A DNA stretch of 64,000 nucleotides from Chitinophaga silvatica (lineage in GTDB: Bacteria > Bacteroidota > Bacteroidia > Chitinophagales > Chitinophagaceae), in NCBI RefSeq assembly GCF_003419895.1, contig NZ_QPMM01000014.1, positions 1 through 64,000 of the forward strand, read 5' to 3'. The notes under the pieces are model-generated. The model saw only the letters and a list, made by a program, of their open reading frames with translations. It was not told the DNA's origin and did no database searches. The position numbers and the translations under genes were made by a program. The stretch's first letter is position 1, and every line of letters begins with the position of its first letter. This document shows positions 9,952 to 19,234 of the stretch, one piece after another.

Positions 9952-9982
9952 TTGCAGGAGAATGTGATCTTACATATATTTG
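9952..9982 (+). promoter_or_regulatory. Bacteroidota promoter: TTG (9952) - 20 bp - TATATTTG (9975-9982)
   Basis: Both halves match the sigma-ABfr consensus with the optimal 20-bp spacer. The ATG of the next gene is at 9988, about where transcription should start. It therefore also argues for the 9988 start rather than the upstream one at 9952. Confidence 0.6.
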
Positions 9983-9987
9983 TGCCA

Positions 9988-10308
9988 ATGAAATGGTTCC
10001 TGATCGTATTTTCTTTGTATGTAATAGTGCTCTCAGCATTCCCGTGCTGTGGAGATGACTATTGCTGCGAGGAAATTACCGAGGTTTCAAATTCTCAACA
10101 GCACAGGGATCATGATAATCATAACAAACCAGAATTACCTTGTAGCCCGTTTTTCTCCTGCAATACTTGTCATGGTGTCATTGTACCTGAATTATTGAAA
10201 TCTGAACCTGCAGCGGTTCCACTTCCCAGAAACGTATACTATACTCCAACTGCACCTGGTTTACCAGAGTTTCCCGCCTCTATCTGGCAACCTCCCAAAT
10301 TTGCCTGA
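9988..10308 (+). CDS. Small exported Cys/His-rich protein (DUF6660-like)
   Basis: The frame is open from 9952, but MKWFLIVFSLYVIVLSAFPC at 9988 is a clean signal peptide and follows a good promoter, so I start there (106 aa). The mature part has CCGDDYCC, a His/Asp cluster (HRDHDNHNK) and CSPFFSCNTCH, so at least nine Cys and five His. This resembles the short proteins (DUF6660 type) seen just upstream of TonB receptors in Bacteroidota. The composition suggests metal binding in the periplasm or at the outer membrane. The TonB receptor gene starts 75 bases downstream, so a joint metal-uptake role is likely but unproven. Confidence 0.8.
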   Translation: MKWFLIVFSLYVIVLSAFPCCGDDYCCEEITEVSNSQQHRDHDNHNKPELPCSPFFSCNTCHGVIVPELLKSEPAAVPLPRNVYYTPTAPGLPEFPASIWQPPKFA

Positions 10309-10318
10309 TTGTTTCTTT

Positions 10319-10335
10319 GTATGAATGTTTCATAC
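10319..10335. promoter_or_regulatory. Inverted repeat between the Cys/His-rich gene and the TonB gene
   Basis: GTATGAA-TGT-TTCATAC, a perfect 7-bp inverted repeat with a three-base centre, about 49 bases before the TonB receptor start. It could be an operator or a small intercistronic hairpin. Confidence 0.35.
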
Positions 10336-10383
10336 TATGTAGATACATGGTTATTACTCTATTTTTAGTTAGATCAACAAACA

Positions 10384-12555
10384 ATGTTAAAAGCACTTAG
10401 CACAATTATACTAATGTGTATGGCCCACCTGTGCCTGGCACAAAACTCATTTACGGCATTTATCAAAGATGCGGATTCAAAAGATCCCCTGATTGGAGCC
10501 ACGGTAGTAATTACAGGTACTGGAAAAGGAGCGAAAGCTGATAATACCGGGAAGGTAGTCATTACAGGAATTCCAAACGGAAAACAATCCATCAAAATTT
10601 CATTTATTGGATATCAGGAGAAAACGGAAATTTATACTTTCCCATTACCCACTGATACCACTACAATTTATCTTGAACATGCCGGCGAGGAGATGGGGGA
10701 AGTTGTAATTTCTACCACCCGTAGTAATCGCAGTATTCAGGATATACCTACCAGAGTTGAATTTATTGCAGGGGAAGAACTGGAAGAAAAAGGAAACATG
10801 AAACCTGGCGACATACGCATGATGCTTAACGAAAGTACCGGTATCCAAACGCAACAAGTGTCTGCTACTTCCGCCAATTCGAGTATCCGTATTCAGGGCC
10901 TTGATGGTCGTTATACTCAGATCCTAAAAGATGGATTTCCTTTGTTTGCTGGTTTTTCCGGCGGATTAGGATTGCTACAAACCCCACCATTGGATTTGAA
11001 GCAGGTAGAAGTAATAAAGGGGGCTTCCTCTACGCTTTATGGTGGCGGAGCTATAGCTGGCCTGGTAAACCTTATTTCCAAATCACCAACACCTGAAAAA
11101 GAATTGCGATTTCTGATTAATGGTACATCTGCAGGGGGGCTGGATCTTAGCAGTTTTTATGGCCAGCAATTCAATAAAGTAGGCTTGACGGTTTTTGCCT
11201 CACGCAATAGTAATAAAGCTTATGATCCATCTAATACGGGATTTACAGCTATTCCTAAATTTGAAAGGTATGTATTCAATCCCAAGCTGTTCGTAAATTT
11301 CAGCCCGAAAACGACAATGAGTTTAGGGGCGAACTTCAGTACGGAGAACAGAACAGGCGGCGACATTCTTTATATTAAAGGCCGGGGCGACAGCACGCAT
11401 AGCTATTACGAAAAAAACAAGAGCAATCGTTTTTCAACACAGTTCTCATTCAATCATCAGTTCGGTGAAGGTAACAGCCTGACTTTTAAAAATTCTGTCA
11501 ATAGCTTTAAGCGGACTATCTCTATTCCCGGCTATGTATTTGATGGAAAGCAGTGGTCATCCTATACTGAAGCTACGTATAACCGACACCGGGAGAATAT
11601 GGATTGGGTAGTAGGTTTGAATGCGTATACCGACAATTTTAAGGAAAAACAAACAGATACGATACCCAAACGCAACTACGATCAGAATACAGTCGGTGCG
11701 TTTGTGCAAAATACCTGGAAGACTACAGACTGGCTTAAACTGGAAACCGGTTTGCGAGGCGACTACATTATTGATTATGGCCTGGCTATCCTGCCAAGAA
11801 TTTCCGCCTTATTTAAGATCTCGCCTAAGTTATCATCCCGTGTTGGCGGTGGATTAGGTTACAAAACACCTACTATCTTCACGGAAGAAACTGAACGAAT
11901 TCAGTATAAATCAGTGCTTCCAATCCGATCAGATGAAAATAAACTTGAAAGGTCCTATGGTACTAACTTTGATCTGAATTATAAATCCGGATTGCTTGAT
12001 GGTAAAGTAAGTTTCAGCATTAATCAACTCTTCTTTTATACCCATATTAATCATCCTTTATTACTGAGATCAGTTGATGGAAATCTGTATCGGCTAGAGA
12101 ATGTAGCTGGCTTCATCGATACCAAAGGTTGGGAAACAAATGTGAAATTTGGATATGGAGATTTCAAACTATTTATCGGTTACACTTTTACAGATGCACG
12201 ACTTAATGACAATGGTGTAATTCGTGAAAATCCACTTACTGCCCGGCATCGTCTTAATAATGTTCTGATGTATGAGAAGGAAGATAAGTGGAAGCTTGGG
12301 CTGGAAGCCTACTACTTCAGCAAACAGGCGCTCAGTGATGGAACTACAGGTAAAGCCTATTGGATCTGCGGGTTTATGGCCGAAAGATTATGGGAGAAAT
12401 TCTCATTATTTGTAAACTTTGAAAATTATCTGGATACCAGACAAACAAGGTTCGGTACTATCTATACCGGTACTGTAACAAATCCGATTTTCAGGGATAT
12501 ATACGCACCATTGGACGGCTTTGTGGTAAATGGTGGCTTAAAATTGAAATTGTGA
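10384..12555 (+). CDS. TonB-dependent outer-membrane receptor with carboxypeptidase-like N-domain
   Basis: 723 residues. Signal peptide 1-20 (ends CLAQ), then a carboxypeptidase-regulatory-like domain at about 22-100 (DPLIGATVVITGTGKGAKAD), the plug at about 115-235 (IQGLDGRYTQILKDG, VEVIKGASSTLYGGGAIAGL) and a beta-barrel to the C-terminus (ends GGLKLKL). The length and the lack of a SusD partner place it with vitamin or metal receptors rather than SusC. The neighbour upstream is a Cys/His-rich exported protein, which hints at a metal or metal-chelate substrate. Energy would come from TonB-ExbBD, not encoded here. Confidence 0.93.
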   Translation: MLKALSTIILMCMAHLCLAQNSFTAFIKDADSKDPLIGATVVITGTGKGAKADNTGKVVITGIPNGKQSIKISFIGYQEKTEIYTFPLPTDTTTIYLEHAGEEMGEVVISTTRSNRSIQDIPTRVEFIAGEELEEKGNMKPGDIRMMLNESTGIQTQQVSATSANSSIRIQGLDGRYTQILKDGFPLFAGFSGGLGLLQTPPLDLKQVEVIKGASSTLYGGGAIAGLVNLISKSPTPEKELRFLINGTSAGGLDLSSFYGQQFNKVGLTVFASRNSNKAYDPSNTGFTAIPKFERYVFNPKLFVNFSPKTTMSLGANFSTENRTGGDILYIKGRGDSTHSYYEKNKSNRFSTQFSFNHQFGEGNSLTFKNSVNSFKRTISIPGYVFDGKQWSSYTEATYNRHRENMDWVVGLNAYTDNFKEKQTDTIPKRNYDQNTVGAFVQNTWKTTDWLKLETGLRGDYIIDYGLAILPRISALFKISPKLSSRVGGGLGYKTPTIFTEETERIQYKSVLPIRSDENKLERSYGTNFDLNYKSGLLDGKVSFSINQLFFYTHINHPLLLRSVDGNLYRLENVAGFIDTKGWETNVKFGYGDFKLFIGYTFTDARLNDNGVIRENPLTARHRLNNVLMYEKEDKWKLGLEAYYFSKQALSDGTTGKAYWICGFMAERLWEKFSLFVNFENYLDTRQTRFGTIYTGTVTNPIFRDIYAPLDGFVVNGGLKLKL

Positions 12556-12615
12556 TTCTTAAGCCAATTGATTATTCAATTTCTGGAGGCATTCACTATT
12601 GTAAATTCCTCGTTT

Positions 12616-12658
12616 AAATTAGAAGGCTGTGGATGCCATGTCCACGGCCTTCTAATTT
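12616..12658. terminator. Bidirectional intrinsic terminator
   Basis: An 18-bp stem (12616-12633 with 12641-12658, one G-U pair) around a 7-base loop, flanked by A- and T-rich sequence. It lies between the TonB receptor gene (+) and the convergent acetyltransferase gene (-). Confidence 0.85.
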
Positions 12659-12731
12659 ATTGAAGATGTAAATCTGAGAATGTGTGGCATTATTCCACCA
12701 CCAACAATCCTTGAAAAATAACTAAGCCACT

Positions 12732-13253
12732 TTACATTTCATTTTGCAGGTCTATTTCGAAAAGACAGCAATTTGGTTCTTTTTGATAATGGGCTGGTAA
12801 GTTCGCTGTATCCGTTAACTTAACCATACCTAAAAAATTGAAACCAGCTGATGTATAATGCTCAATTAATTTAGTGTTGTTGCCTAAGGTATCCAGGCGG
12901 ATAAATCGTTTCCCCATTTGCTTTGCGTAAGGCTTCGACCATCGTACAATCTCATCAATATATCTATTTCCTCTTAATGTTGGGTTCGTACAGATTCTAT
13001 GTATATAGATAGAATCATTTTTGTCTTTTTCTCCCCAAATTTCTTTATCCTCAAAAGTAATTGCCCAATTACAGGCTATTAAGTTATCTATGACTATTTT
13101 CCATTGCCGATTTTCTTTTATTTCCTTTAAAATAAATGTCTCGTCAAAGAAAGGCCAAACAACCATTTTCCTCTGAATTTGTAAATTCCTTGCAGCTTCA
13201 TATATCGACATAATTTCATTTATGTCGGTCGTTAAGCAATTCTTAATTTCCAT
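12732..13253 (-). CDS. GNAT family N-acetyltransferase
   Basis: The frame is open from 13298, but the ATG at 13253 (MEIKNCLTTDINEIMSIYEA) is the usual GNAT beginning, giving 173 residues. The acetyl-CoA motif A region is IHRICTNPTLRGNRYIDEIV, a variant of the R/QxxGxG/A signature, followed by a motif B (LIEHYTSAGFNFLG). Substrate unknown. It stands alone between two terminators and converges on the TonB receptor gene. Confidence 0.85.
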   Translation of the reverse strand: MEIKNCLTTDINEIMSIYEAARNLQIQRKMVVWPFFDETFILKEIKENRQWKIVIDNLIACNWAITFEDKEIWGEKDKNDSIYIHRICTNPTLRGNRYIDEIVRWSKPYAKQMGKRFIRLDTLGNNTKLIEHYTSAGFNFLGMVKLTDTANLPAHYQKEPNCCLFEIDLQNEM

Positions 13254-13392
13254 ACGATTATATATTTTATTGCAATTTCGAACTAATCTAACACTCACCC
13301 AATCCGATTCTTGCTATGTTTTATTGGAAATATTTTTTGCGCTTCCGAGGTCAAATTAAATTATTACGGCACTGTTCGTCCTAAAAAAAATA

Positions 13393-13420
13393 GGGTATCT
13401 CCAGATAACTGAAGATACCC
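13393..13420 (-). terminator. Intrinsic terminator of SusCD locus 1
   Basis: A 12-bp stem with one mismatch and an ATAA loop. On the minus strand it is followed by a run of eight Ts. It lies 47 bases after the stop of the zinc protease gene and ends the locus 1 operon. Confidence 0.85.
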
Positions 13421-13466
13421 CTGGGGTTATTGGTTTTTGCTTATGAGAAAAAATTAAGGAACGAGT

Positions 13467-15962
13467 TTATTTACTTTCTGCTTCCTTTCCGGAGAGGATA
13501 GTAGTGATCCTATTTTCCATATCCTGCAGATGGTATTTTGAGATACCAGTTTGCTGAGGAATAGCATTTCTAATATCAGTGCGCAATGCTACCAACTGGG
13601 CACGCATTAATGTAGAAGCATCATTGCCGGTAGGGTCTGGATTTATATAAAAAATAGTACCGTTACCGTTATTCCTGCCCACAATTTCATTTACCTGTTT
13701 AAAGGCTCTCTTGCTTAAATCTATATACATTTTTTGCAAACCGCGTCTGTTAAGATCAATAGGTTTGTTGTTGTATAATTCTGTCCAGACGCCCTTTTTC
13801 AGATCATCCAGCATTTCAGATGCGGTGTAGGATTTCTTACCCTTGTTCAGAGCTTCATCGCGGGTGAGGGTAGTGATGGTACCAGATCCCATTAATCTCA
13901 TCAACACATTATAATTTCCTGCGCTGATATAACTGGAAGCCTCAATACCTGTTAAAGCAGTAAGTGTATCGTTCGACAACCATTCAGGTGCTTTGAACAG
14001 GTAATCGTTGAGAAACTTCATTGCGCTTTTTTGTTTTTCGTATTCTACAGGTACTATCTGCACACCTGGTTGTTCAACACTCTTGAATGTTTGGTATTCT
14101 CCACCGATATTTTTCATTACCTGTGCACCAAACAGGATATATTGCCTGAGCACTGTTTCGTACATGCTTCGGAGATTTTCATATCCTTCGTTTGGTTCGC
14201 GTGTCCAGTTTTTCAGTTCAGGTAATACACGCTGCAGATTTTTAATACCGTATTTAGCAGCTTGCACATTGTCGTCGCCAAGGTCTTCACTTTGACTGCG
14301 TGGGTCGAGGCCAGCGTTTTCGTTACCGAAGAAGAGACGGTGATTGGCAGACAGACTATCGATGATTAATTTGTTCAGGAAAGGAACTTCCTCCTTAGCG
14401 GATTTGAATTGTGGGTACCAGCGGTATCCCCATTCAATGGCCCAGGTATCGTAATCGCCTATACGTGGGAAGATGCCTTTGGTACTGATACCATCTTCCG
14501 GTTGTGCCACCCAGTTAAAACGTGCATAATCCATAATAGAAGGAGTATGGCCATGGGCTTCTACCCAGGCTTTATTACGGAGTTTTTCTACCGGCACGGT
14601 GGAACTGGAACCAAAATTATGAGCCAGGCCAAGTGTATGTCCGACTTCATGACTTGATACAAATCTGATTAACTGACCCATCAGTTCATCGTCGAATTCC
14701 ATTTTACGAGCTCTCGGATCTAAAGGTCCTGCTTGTACCATGTACCAGTTACGCACCAGTTGCATAATATTGTGATACCAGTTGATATGCGATTCGATGA
14801 TCTCCCCGCTGCGTGGATCATGAACGTGCGGACCACTGGCATTAGCCACAGAAGAGGGCTTATATACGATCACGCTATGACGTGCATCATCGATGCTCCA
14901 GGTAGAATCATTCTCCGGTGCCGGCAATGCCATGATAGCATTTTTAAAGCCAGCTTGTTCAAAGGCCTTCTGCCAATCATTTACACCTGCAATCAGATAT
15001 GGAACCCATTTTTTGGGTGTTGCAGGATCTATATAGTAGATGATGGGATTTTTAGGTTCTACTAATTCACCCCGTTTATATTTCTCTATATCTTCCTCTT
15101 TAGGTTCCAGGCGCCAGCGGGTGATAAGGTAACGGGCTTTCACGCCTTGTGGATCAGCATCAAAATCAACATATCCACGGGCAAAGAAACCTACACGGGC
15201 ATCTGCATAACGTGCCTGCATTGGCTCTTTAGGAAGCAATACCATTGAGCTGTTCAGCTCATAAGTATCAGGGATAGTGGTTCCGCCTGCTGGCAGGTAA
15301 CTACGTAAAGTACGGATCTCGATATTAAGCGGAAATGCTTTTACACCTGTAATAAAGGATTTATCTGCCTGGATACCTCCGATCTTGAGTGCTGTCTTCA
15401 CCTGCGGACCAAAATGGAATATCTCATTTTCGGTGTTGAGGATATCAGTTACATCGATTACTGTAGCCGGCACAGTCTTATTGTAGGCTTTCACCGGAAA
15501 TACAGCAGCAATAGGTTCCAGGTTCGATTTGATCACAGCACGGTATAAGCCGTTTTCTGTTGAGTCGGTAGATCGTTCCTGAAAGCGCATTACTTTCATC
15601 AGAATTTTATCATCCTGTCCTCTGTCGAAATGAATCACATTTTCTGCAATCTGATCGCCTGCATAGCCGGTCATATTGGGGCGAGGATTGGTGGCAGCCT
15701 TTCCGATGCGGTTCACTACGAGGATAGCGCGTGTGAGCATGGAATCCGGTATTTCAAAGTAGTACCTACCATTGAGGTAGTGTACTTTGAACATTCCATC
15801 ATAGGTTTTTGCCTTCCCGGTGATCACCTGATCGTAGGGTTTGATAGAGGAGGGGAGGCTATCCGTTTTTTTGGCACTGCTGTCTGCAGGTATGGTTTTC
15901 TGTGCCTGTGCGCCAGTGGTAAGTGCCAGCATGGTTGCTAAGGCAATGTTGATCTTAAGCAT
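13467..15962 (-). CDS. Secreted zinc-dependent metalloprotease (DUF5117/DUF5118 type), locus 1
   Basis: 831 residues. Signal peptide 1-20 (cleaves after AQA). An N-terminal DUF5118-like segment (KPYDQVITGKAKTYDGMFKV, about 40-90) and DUF5117-like region (about 95-300) precede the metzincin-type site HEVGHTLGLAH (H438, E439, H442, H448), with the conserved SIMDYARFNWVAQ downstream acting as the Met-turn region. All catalytic residues are present. The gene starts 4 bases after the thioredoxin-like gene and closes the SusCD operon. Role inferred: breakdown of protein or peptide at the cell surface or in the periplasm, coupled to TonB uptake. A paralogue lies at 51261-53885. Confidence 0.92.
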   Translation of the reverse strand: MLKINIALATMLALTTGAQAQKTIPADSSAKKTDSLPSSIKPYDQVITGKAKTYDGMFKVHYLNGRYYFEIPDSMLTRAILVVNRIGKAATNPRPNMTGYAGDQIAENVIHFDRGQDDKILMKVMRFQERSTDSTENGLYRAVIKSNLEPIAAVFPVKAYNKTVPATVIDVTDILNTENEIFHFGPQVKTALKIGGIQADKSFITGVKAFPLNIEIRTLRSYLPAGGTTIPDTYELNSSMVLLPKEPMQARYADARVGFFARGYVDFDADPQGVKARYLITRWRLEPKEEDIEKYKRGELVEPKNPIIYYIDPATPKKWVPYLIAGVNDWQKAFEQAGFKNAIMALPAPENDSTWSIDDARHSVIVYKPSSVANASGPHVHDPRSGEIIESHINWYHNIMQLVRNWYMVQAGPLDPRARKMEFDDELMGQLIRFVSSHEVGHTLGLAHNFGSSSTVPVEKLRNKAWVEAHGHTPSIMDYARFNWVAQPEDGISTKGIFPRIGDYDTWAIEWGYRWYPQFKSAKEEVPFLNKLIIDSLSANHRLFFGNENAGLDPRSQSEDLGDDNVQAAKYGIKNLQRVLPELKNWTREPNEGYENLRSMYETVLRQYILFGAQVMKNIGGEYQTFKSVEQPGVQIVPVEYEKQKSAMKFLNDYLFKAPEWLSNDTLTALTGIEASSYISAGNYNVLMRLMGSGTITTLTRDEALNKGKKSYTASEMLDDLKKGVWTELYNNKPIDLNRRGLQKMYIDLSKRAFKQVNEIVGRNNGNGTIFYINPDPTGNDASTLMRAQLVALRTDIRNAIPQQTGISKYHLQDMENRITTILSGKEAESK

Positions 15963-15966
15963 AGTT

Positions 15967-16833
15967 TTATTTAAGTATTTCTATGAGTTGCTGTACCAGT
16001 TCTTCTCCGCGGAGATTTTTAGCGATAATTTTTCCTTTAGGGTCTATCAGGAAGTTCTGTGGAATGGATTTTACCATGTAGCGTTTAGCCACCTCACTAT
16101 CCCATGAATTCAGGTCAGATACATGTTGCCAGGTTAATCCATCTTTTTCTATTGCCTTAATCCACTCGGCTCTTTTACCAGGTTGGTCGAGGGAAACTGA
16201 AAGGATATCAAAATGCTTGTCTTTGAACTGCTCGTATGCCTTCACTACCGCTGGATTTTCTTCCCGGCAGGGGCCGCACCAGCTGGCCCAGAAATCGACC
16301 AACACGTATTTACCACGGTAGTCACGCAGCTTTATATTATTCCCGGAAGTATCGGGGGCCTGAAAATCGGGGGCAATAGCGCCTACGCGTACCTTCATAA
16401 ATTGGTCTATCAATTTGCGCGTTTTCACTCCTTCTTCACTTTGCTGCACCTGTTTCTTTAAGCCTTTAAACAGTTGTTGGTAACCTACTATGTCATCCGG
16501 TAAATGACCGATCACATCTTTCAGTGCATCGATGCTGACCATATAATCCGGATGTTGTCTGATAAACGCAATCTCCTGTGTTTTGCGCTCCTGCTTCATA
16601 ACTTTCATTCGATAGCGCCAGTCGCCCAGTCCAATAGTATCATATTTGGCTTTGGCATTTTGTGCTGCATAATAGTTTTGCTGGCAGGTATCAATTTTAT
16701 GATTTGCAGCAGCTAAAAATTCAGCCAGTTCTTCTTTTTCATTATTACGTTTAACCGAGTCAGTTACCGGTTGCTGTGCCATAGCGATGCTACTGATGCC
16801 GCATGCCAGCGCTAACATGAATTTGTGCTTCAT
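15967..16833 (-). CDS. TlpA-like periplasmic thiol-disulfide protein, locus 1
   Basis: 288 residues with a signal peptide (1-19, ends SIAMA). An N-terminal helical region of about 130 residues is followed by an AhpC/TSA-thioredoxin fold: VGAIAPDFQAPDTSG, then VDFWASWCGPCREENP with active-site C186 and C189, and a cis-Pro loop (KSIPQNFLIDPKG). It is expected to reduce or exchange disulfides outside the cytoplasm. Placement directly before the protease gene (4-base gap) suggests it keeps the protease, or its substrates, in the right redox state; this is inference. Confidence 0.92.
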   Translation of the reverse strand: MKHKFMLALACGISSIAMAQQPVTDSVKRNNEKEELAEFLAAANHKIDTCQQNYYAAQNAKAKYDTIGLGDWRYRMKVMKQERKTQEIAFIRQHPDYMVSIDALKDVIGHLPDDIVGYQQLFKGLKKQVQQSEEGVKTRKLIDQFMKVRVGAIAPDFQAPDTSGNNIKLRDYRGKYVLVDFWASWCGPCREENPAVVKAYEQFKDKHFDILSVSLDQPGKRAEWIKAIEKDGLTWQHVSDLNSWDSEVAKRYMVKSIPQNFLIDPKGKIIAKNLRGEELVQQLIEILK

Positions 16834-16853
16834 AGTCGTTTGCTATTTTAAGG

Positions 16854-16903
16854 CATGAACATCCCTGTACCGGTGCTTTACACCGGTAGCAGGAGGGTTC
16901 ATG
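16854..16903 (-). other. Long intercistronic hairpin inside locus 1
   Basis: Outer arms CATGAAC / GTTCATG and inner arms TACCGGTG / CACCGGTA around a five-base loop, with further partial pairing (CCCTG with CAGG) between them. It fills most of the 83-base gap between the PKD-like lipoprotein and thioredoxin genes. On the minus strand no long T run follows, so partial attenuation or mRNA processing seems likelier than full termination. Confidence 0.7.
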
Positions 16904-16916
16904 TATCAGGTTTTAA

Positions 16917-18389
16917 TTAGAAGACGCGGCTACCCTGGCCTTGTTGCATATAAATTACCCGTTTCACGCGGCCATCACCTTCAAAAGTAGGCTGCGCAAG
17001 CGGTTGTATGGTACCGGTGGATGTCAGTTTATATAACCAGACTTTATAACGGTTAGCCTTATACGAAGCTACCGCCAGGTAGTCGGTAGTATAGGAAGAT
17101 ACTCCTGATGTTGGTACAGGATACTTTACGTGTTGAATAGCTGTTACTGTTTCTCCTTCAGGCAGAGTTATCTGTAACCGTTCCGTAACAGTGGTAACAT
17201 CTGTCATGTAGATATTATTGCCAATGGCATAATAGAGATAATCGGAATCATAGTTACCACCGATTACGTTGGCATGTAACAATCCGTGTGTTGCGTCGAG
17301 GGTATCGCGTACCATAATGAGCGCCTTTTCAGACCCATTCAGGAACTGATAAAGGGTGTTCATTTTATATAACATTCCATTCCCATCAGGCATTTTGAAA
17401 AGTAGCATGGCTACACTACGGGTGCCAGGATAGCCGATAGACCAAATCAGATCGGAAGTCATATTTTTCAGGTCAGGACCGTTACTTCCCATGTTGGCAT
17501 AATTGGTAGCATTGAAGTACATGATGGATTTAGTGGTCAGATCCCATCCAACTTCCATAGATCCTACTGCAACCTGCGGTGATGGTTTGTAAGTTTGTGG
17601 CAGATCGGTAAACAGCGTACCTTTGGTCATACAATAGGCCTTATTATCATTGATCAGCATCAGGTTGCTCATGTTCTGCGGTTGGAAAACCCTTTGCGGC
17701 TTCCTGTTTGCCGGTTTAGAGAAGAACATACTATCGAATGAATAGGTAGCCTGACCATTGCTGACGCGATAAATCCCAGCATCTTTATCCGAGATCACCA
17801 CCAGGCCGCCATATAAATTAGCAGAAGTTAATGTTGGGCGCATATTAGGTGCAAACACTGCATCTACTGCATTTCCCTCAAGACTTTTCCCATTATTATA
17901 GGTAGCGATCCAGTTGTCGATACGCCCTGCTTTATGGATAAAATCCATTTCAGTTTTACCATTATTATCTTTTACGAGGTACCAGCCATCGTTGTTGAGG
18001 GTAGATACATTCAAATAAATGGGAACCAGCTTTATAACACCACTTTTCTTATCCCGTATATTAAAAACCAGATAATAAGGGCCAGGATCAAGCATTACCA
18101 CATAGTTCAGCTCCCGGGTACGTGCCAACGTGTCTGTAACGTTCTTATTTCCGTTGACAGATACAAAGTTGCCGGATATGTTGGTCCAATAGAAGTCATA
18201 CAGGCTACTATCCAGTACCTGTGGGGAGATACGAAGGGTATCCTGGTGTGTAAATACGTTTATAGTATCCTTAATACCACTTACTCCAAAGGCTGGCAAG
18301 GTGGAAGTAAAGCCGGTACTTTTATCTTTAGTACAACTGGCAGCAGCGAAAGATGTCATTACTGCCAGGAAGATATATATTCGTTTCAT
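16917..18389 (-). CDS. PKD-like family lipoprotein of SusCD locus 1
   Basis: 490 residues with a lipoprotein signal (MKRIYIFLAVMTSFAAASC; Cys at 19). An N-terminal Ig/PKD-like region (about 30-130) is followed by a part that reads like a beta-propeller (repeated W/Y-rich strands, for example VGSMEVGWDLTTKSIMYF). Genes of this type follow SusD and DUF4843 genes in many Bacteroidota loci. Expected at the outer leaflet of the outer membrane as an accessory ligand-binding subunit. Ligand unknown. Confidence 0.82.
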   Translation of the reverse strand: MKRIYIFLAVMTSFAAASCTKDKSTGFTSTLPAFGVSGIKDTINVFTHQDTLRISPQVLDSSLYDFYWTNISGNFVSVNGNKNVTDTLARTRELNYVVMLDPGPYYLVFNIRDKKSGVIKLVPIYLNVSTLNNDGWYLVKDNNGKTEMDFIHKAGRIDNWIATYNNGKSLEGNAVDAVFAPNMRPTLTSANLYGGLVVISDKDAGIYRVSNGQATYSFDSMFFSKPANRKPQRVFQPQNMSNLMLINDNKAYCMTKGTLFTDLPQTYKPSPQVAVGSMEVGWDLTTKSIMYFNATNYANMGSNGPDLKNMTSDLIWSIGYPGTRSVAMLLFKMPDGNGMLYKMNTLYQFLNGSEKALIMVRDTLDATHGLLHANVIGGNYDSDYLYYAIGNNIYMTDVTTVTERLQITLPEGETVTAIQHVKYPVPTSGVSSYTTDYLAVASYKANRYKVWLYKLTSTGTIQPLAQPTFEGDGRVKRVIYMQQGQGSRVF

Positions 18390-18407
18390 GATTTAAGATT
18401 GAATGGA

Positions 18408-19226
18408 TCAGGGGAATGTCACGATAGGACTTGTAACAGAAGCCGTTTCGCGCAACGGAGCTTTTCCGCTGGCCTGGTTGGCCGGATCACTGTTAAAGTC
18501 AACCAGCGCTTGTTTCAATACTGTAGAATATTGGCGGAGGGCACCAGCAGCTGAAGCAGCATCGTACCAGGCCTGATCAATATTTTGTTTCAGTACATCA
18601 ATCATAAACTGGTGTTTACCGGTACTGTATTTACCAAACCAGCCGGCAGCCAGCCCATTATCTGTACTCCATGATGCGAAGCGTTCGAGGCGATCGGAGA
18701 ATACCAATGTTTTTTGCTGTGCCGACTTAACTCCCAGACCAAACTGGTCGTTGGCTACGAGTTTGAATCGCAGGCGGTAACTATTGGTAACAAGGCTGGT
18801 ATCCCGTAGGAGAATAACAGGGATTTTTGCCACCGCTTCATTGGCTTTTACGACCATTATATCCTGAACGGATTTATCATTGAAATCAACGTAATGTACA
18901 CCCGGCTTTGCCTGGAATGGAACGGCCGTAACAATAGTATCCACGATTTGATTAGTCACCGGGTCGCGTTTATAGGTATACGTATATTCCGGTATCTGTT
19001 CGAACTTCACTGGCCGGTCAAAAGACGTGATCCCGCCAATGGTTGAAACGTTGATATATTGAGTGTCTCTGACAATATTTTTATTTTTAAAAACGAAAGT
19101 AGCCGACATAGTTATGGTATCCGAAATCTGGATCCTGGCAATATCTGAATACACGAGGTAGGGCGCTTTCCTGCAACCTGAAATAATAACCAGGACAACA
19201 GCGCAGTAGCAGATTATTCTTTTCAT
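18408..19226 (-). CDS. DUF4843-like lipoprotein of SusCD locus 1
   Basis: 272 residues. Lipoprotein signal MKRIICYCAVVLVIISGC with acylated Cys18. The body is all-beta in appearance (SATFVFKNKNIVRDTQYINV, then VPFQAKPGVHYVDF), as in the DUF4843 family that sits between SusD and PKD-like lipoproteins. It lies 8 bases after the SusD stop and 18 bases before the next gene, so it belongs to the same transcript. Likely a surface accessory subunit of the SusCD complex. Confidence 0.82.
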   Translation of the reverse strand: MKRIICYCAVVLVIISGCRKAPYLVYSDIARIQISDTITMSATFVFKNKNIVRDTQYINVSTIGGITSFDRPVKFEQIPEYTYTYKRDPVTNQIVDTIVTAVPFQAKPGVHYVDFNDKSVQDIMVVKANEAVAKIPVILLRDTSLVTNSYRLRFKLVANDQFGLGVKSAQQKTLVFSDRLERFASWSTDNGLAAGWFGKYSTGKHQFMIDVLKQNIDQAWYDAASAAGALRQYSTVLKQALVDFNSDPANQASGKAPLRETASVTSPIVTFP

Positions 19227-19234
19227 GGCAGTTA

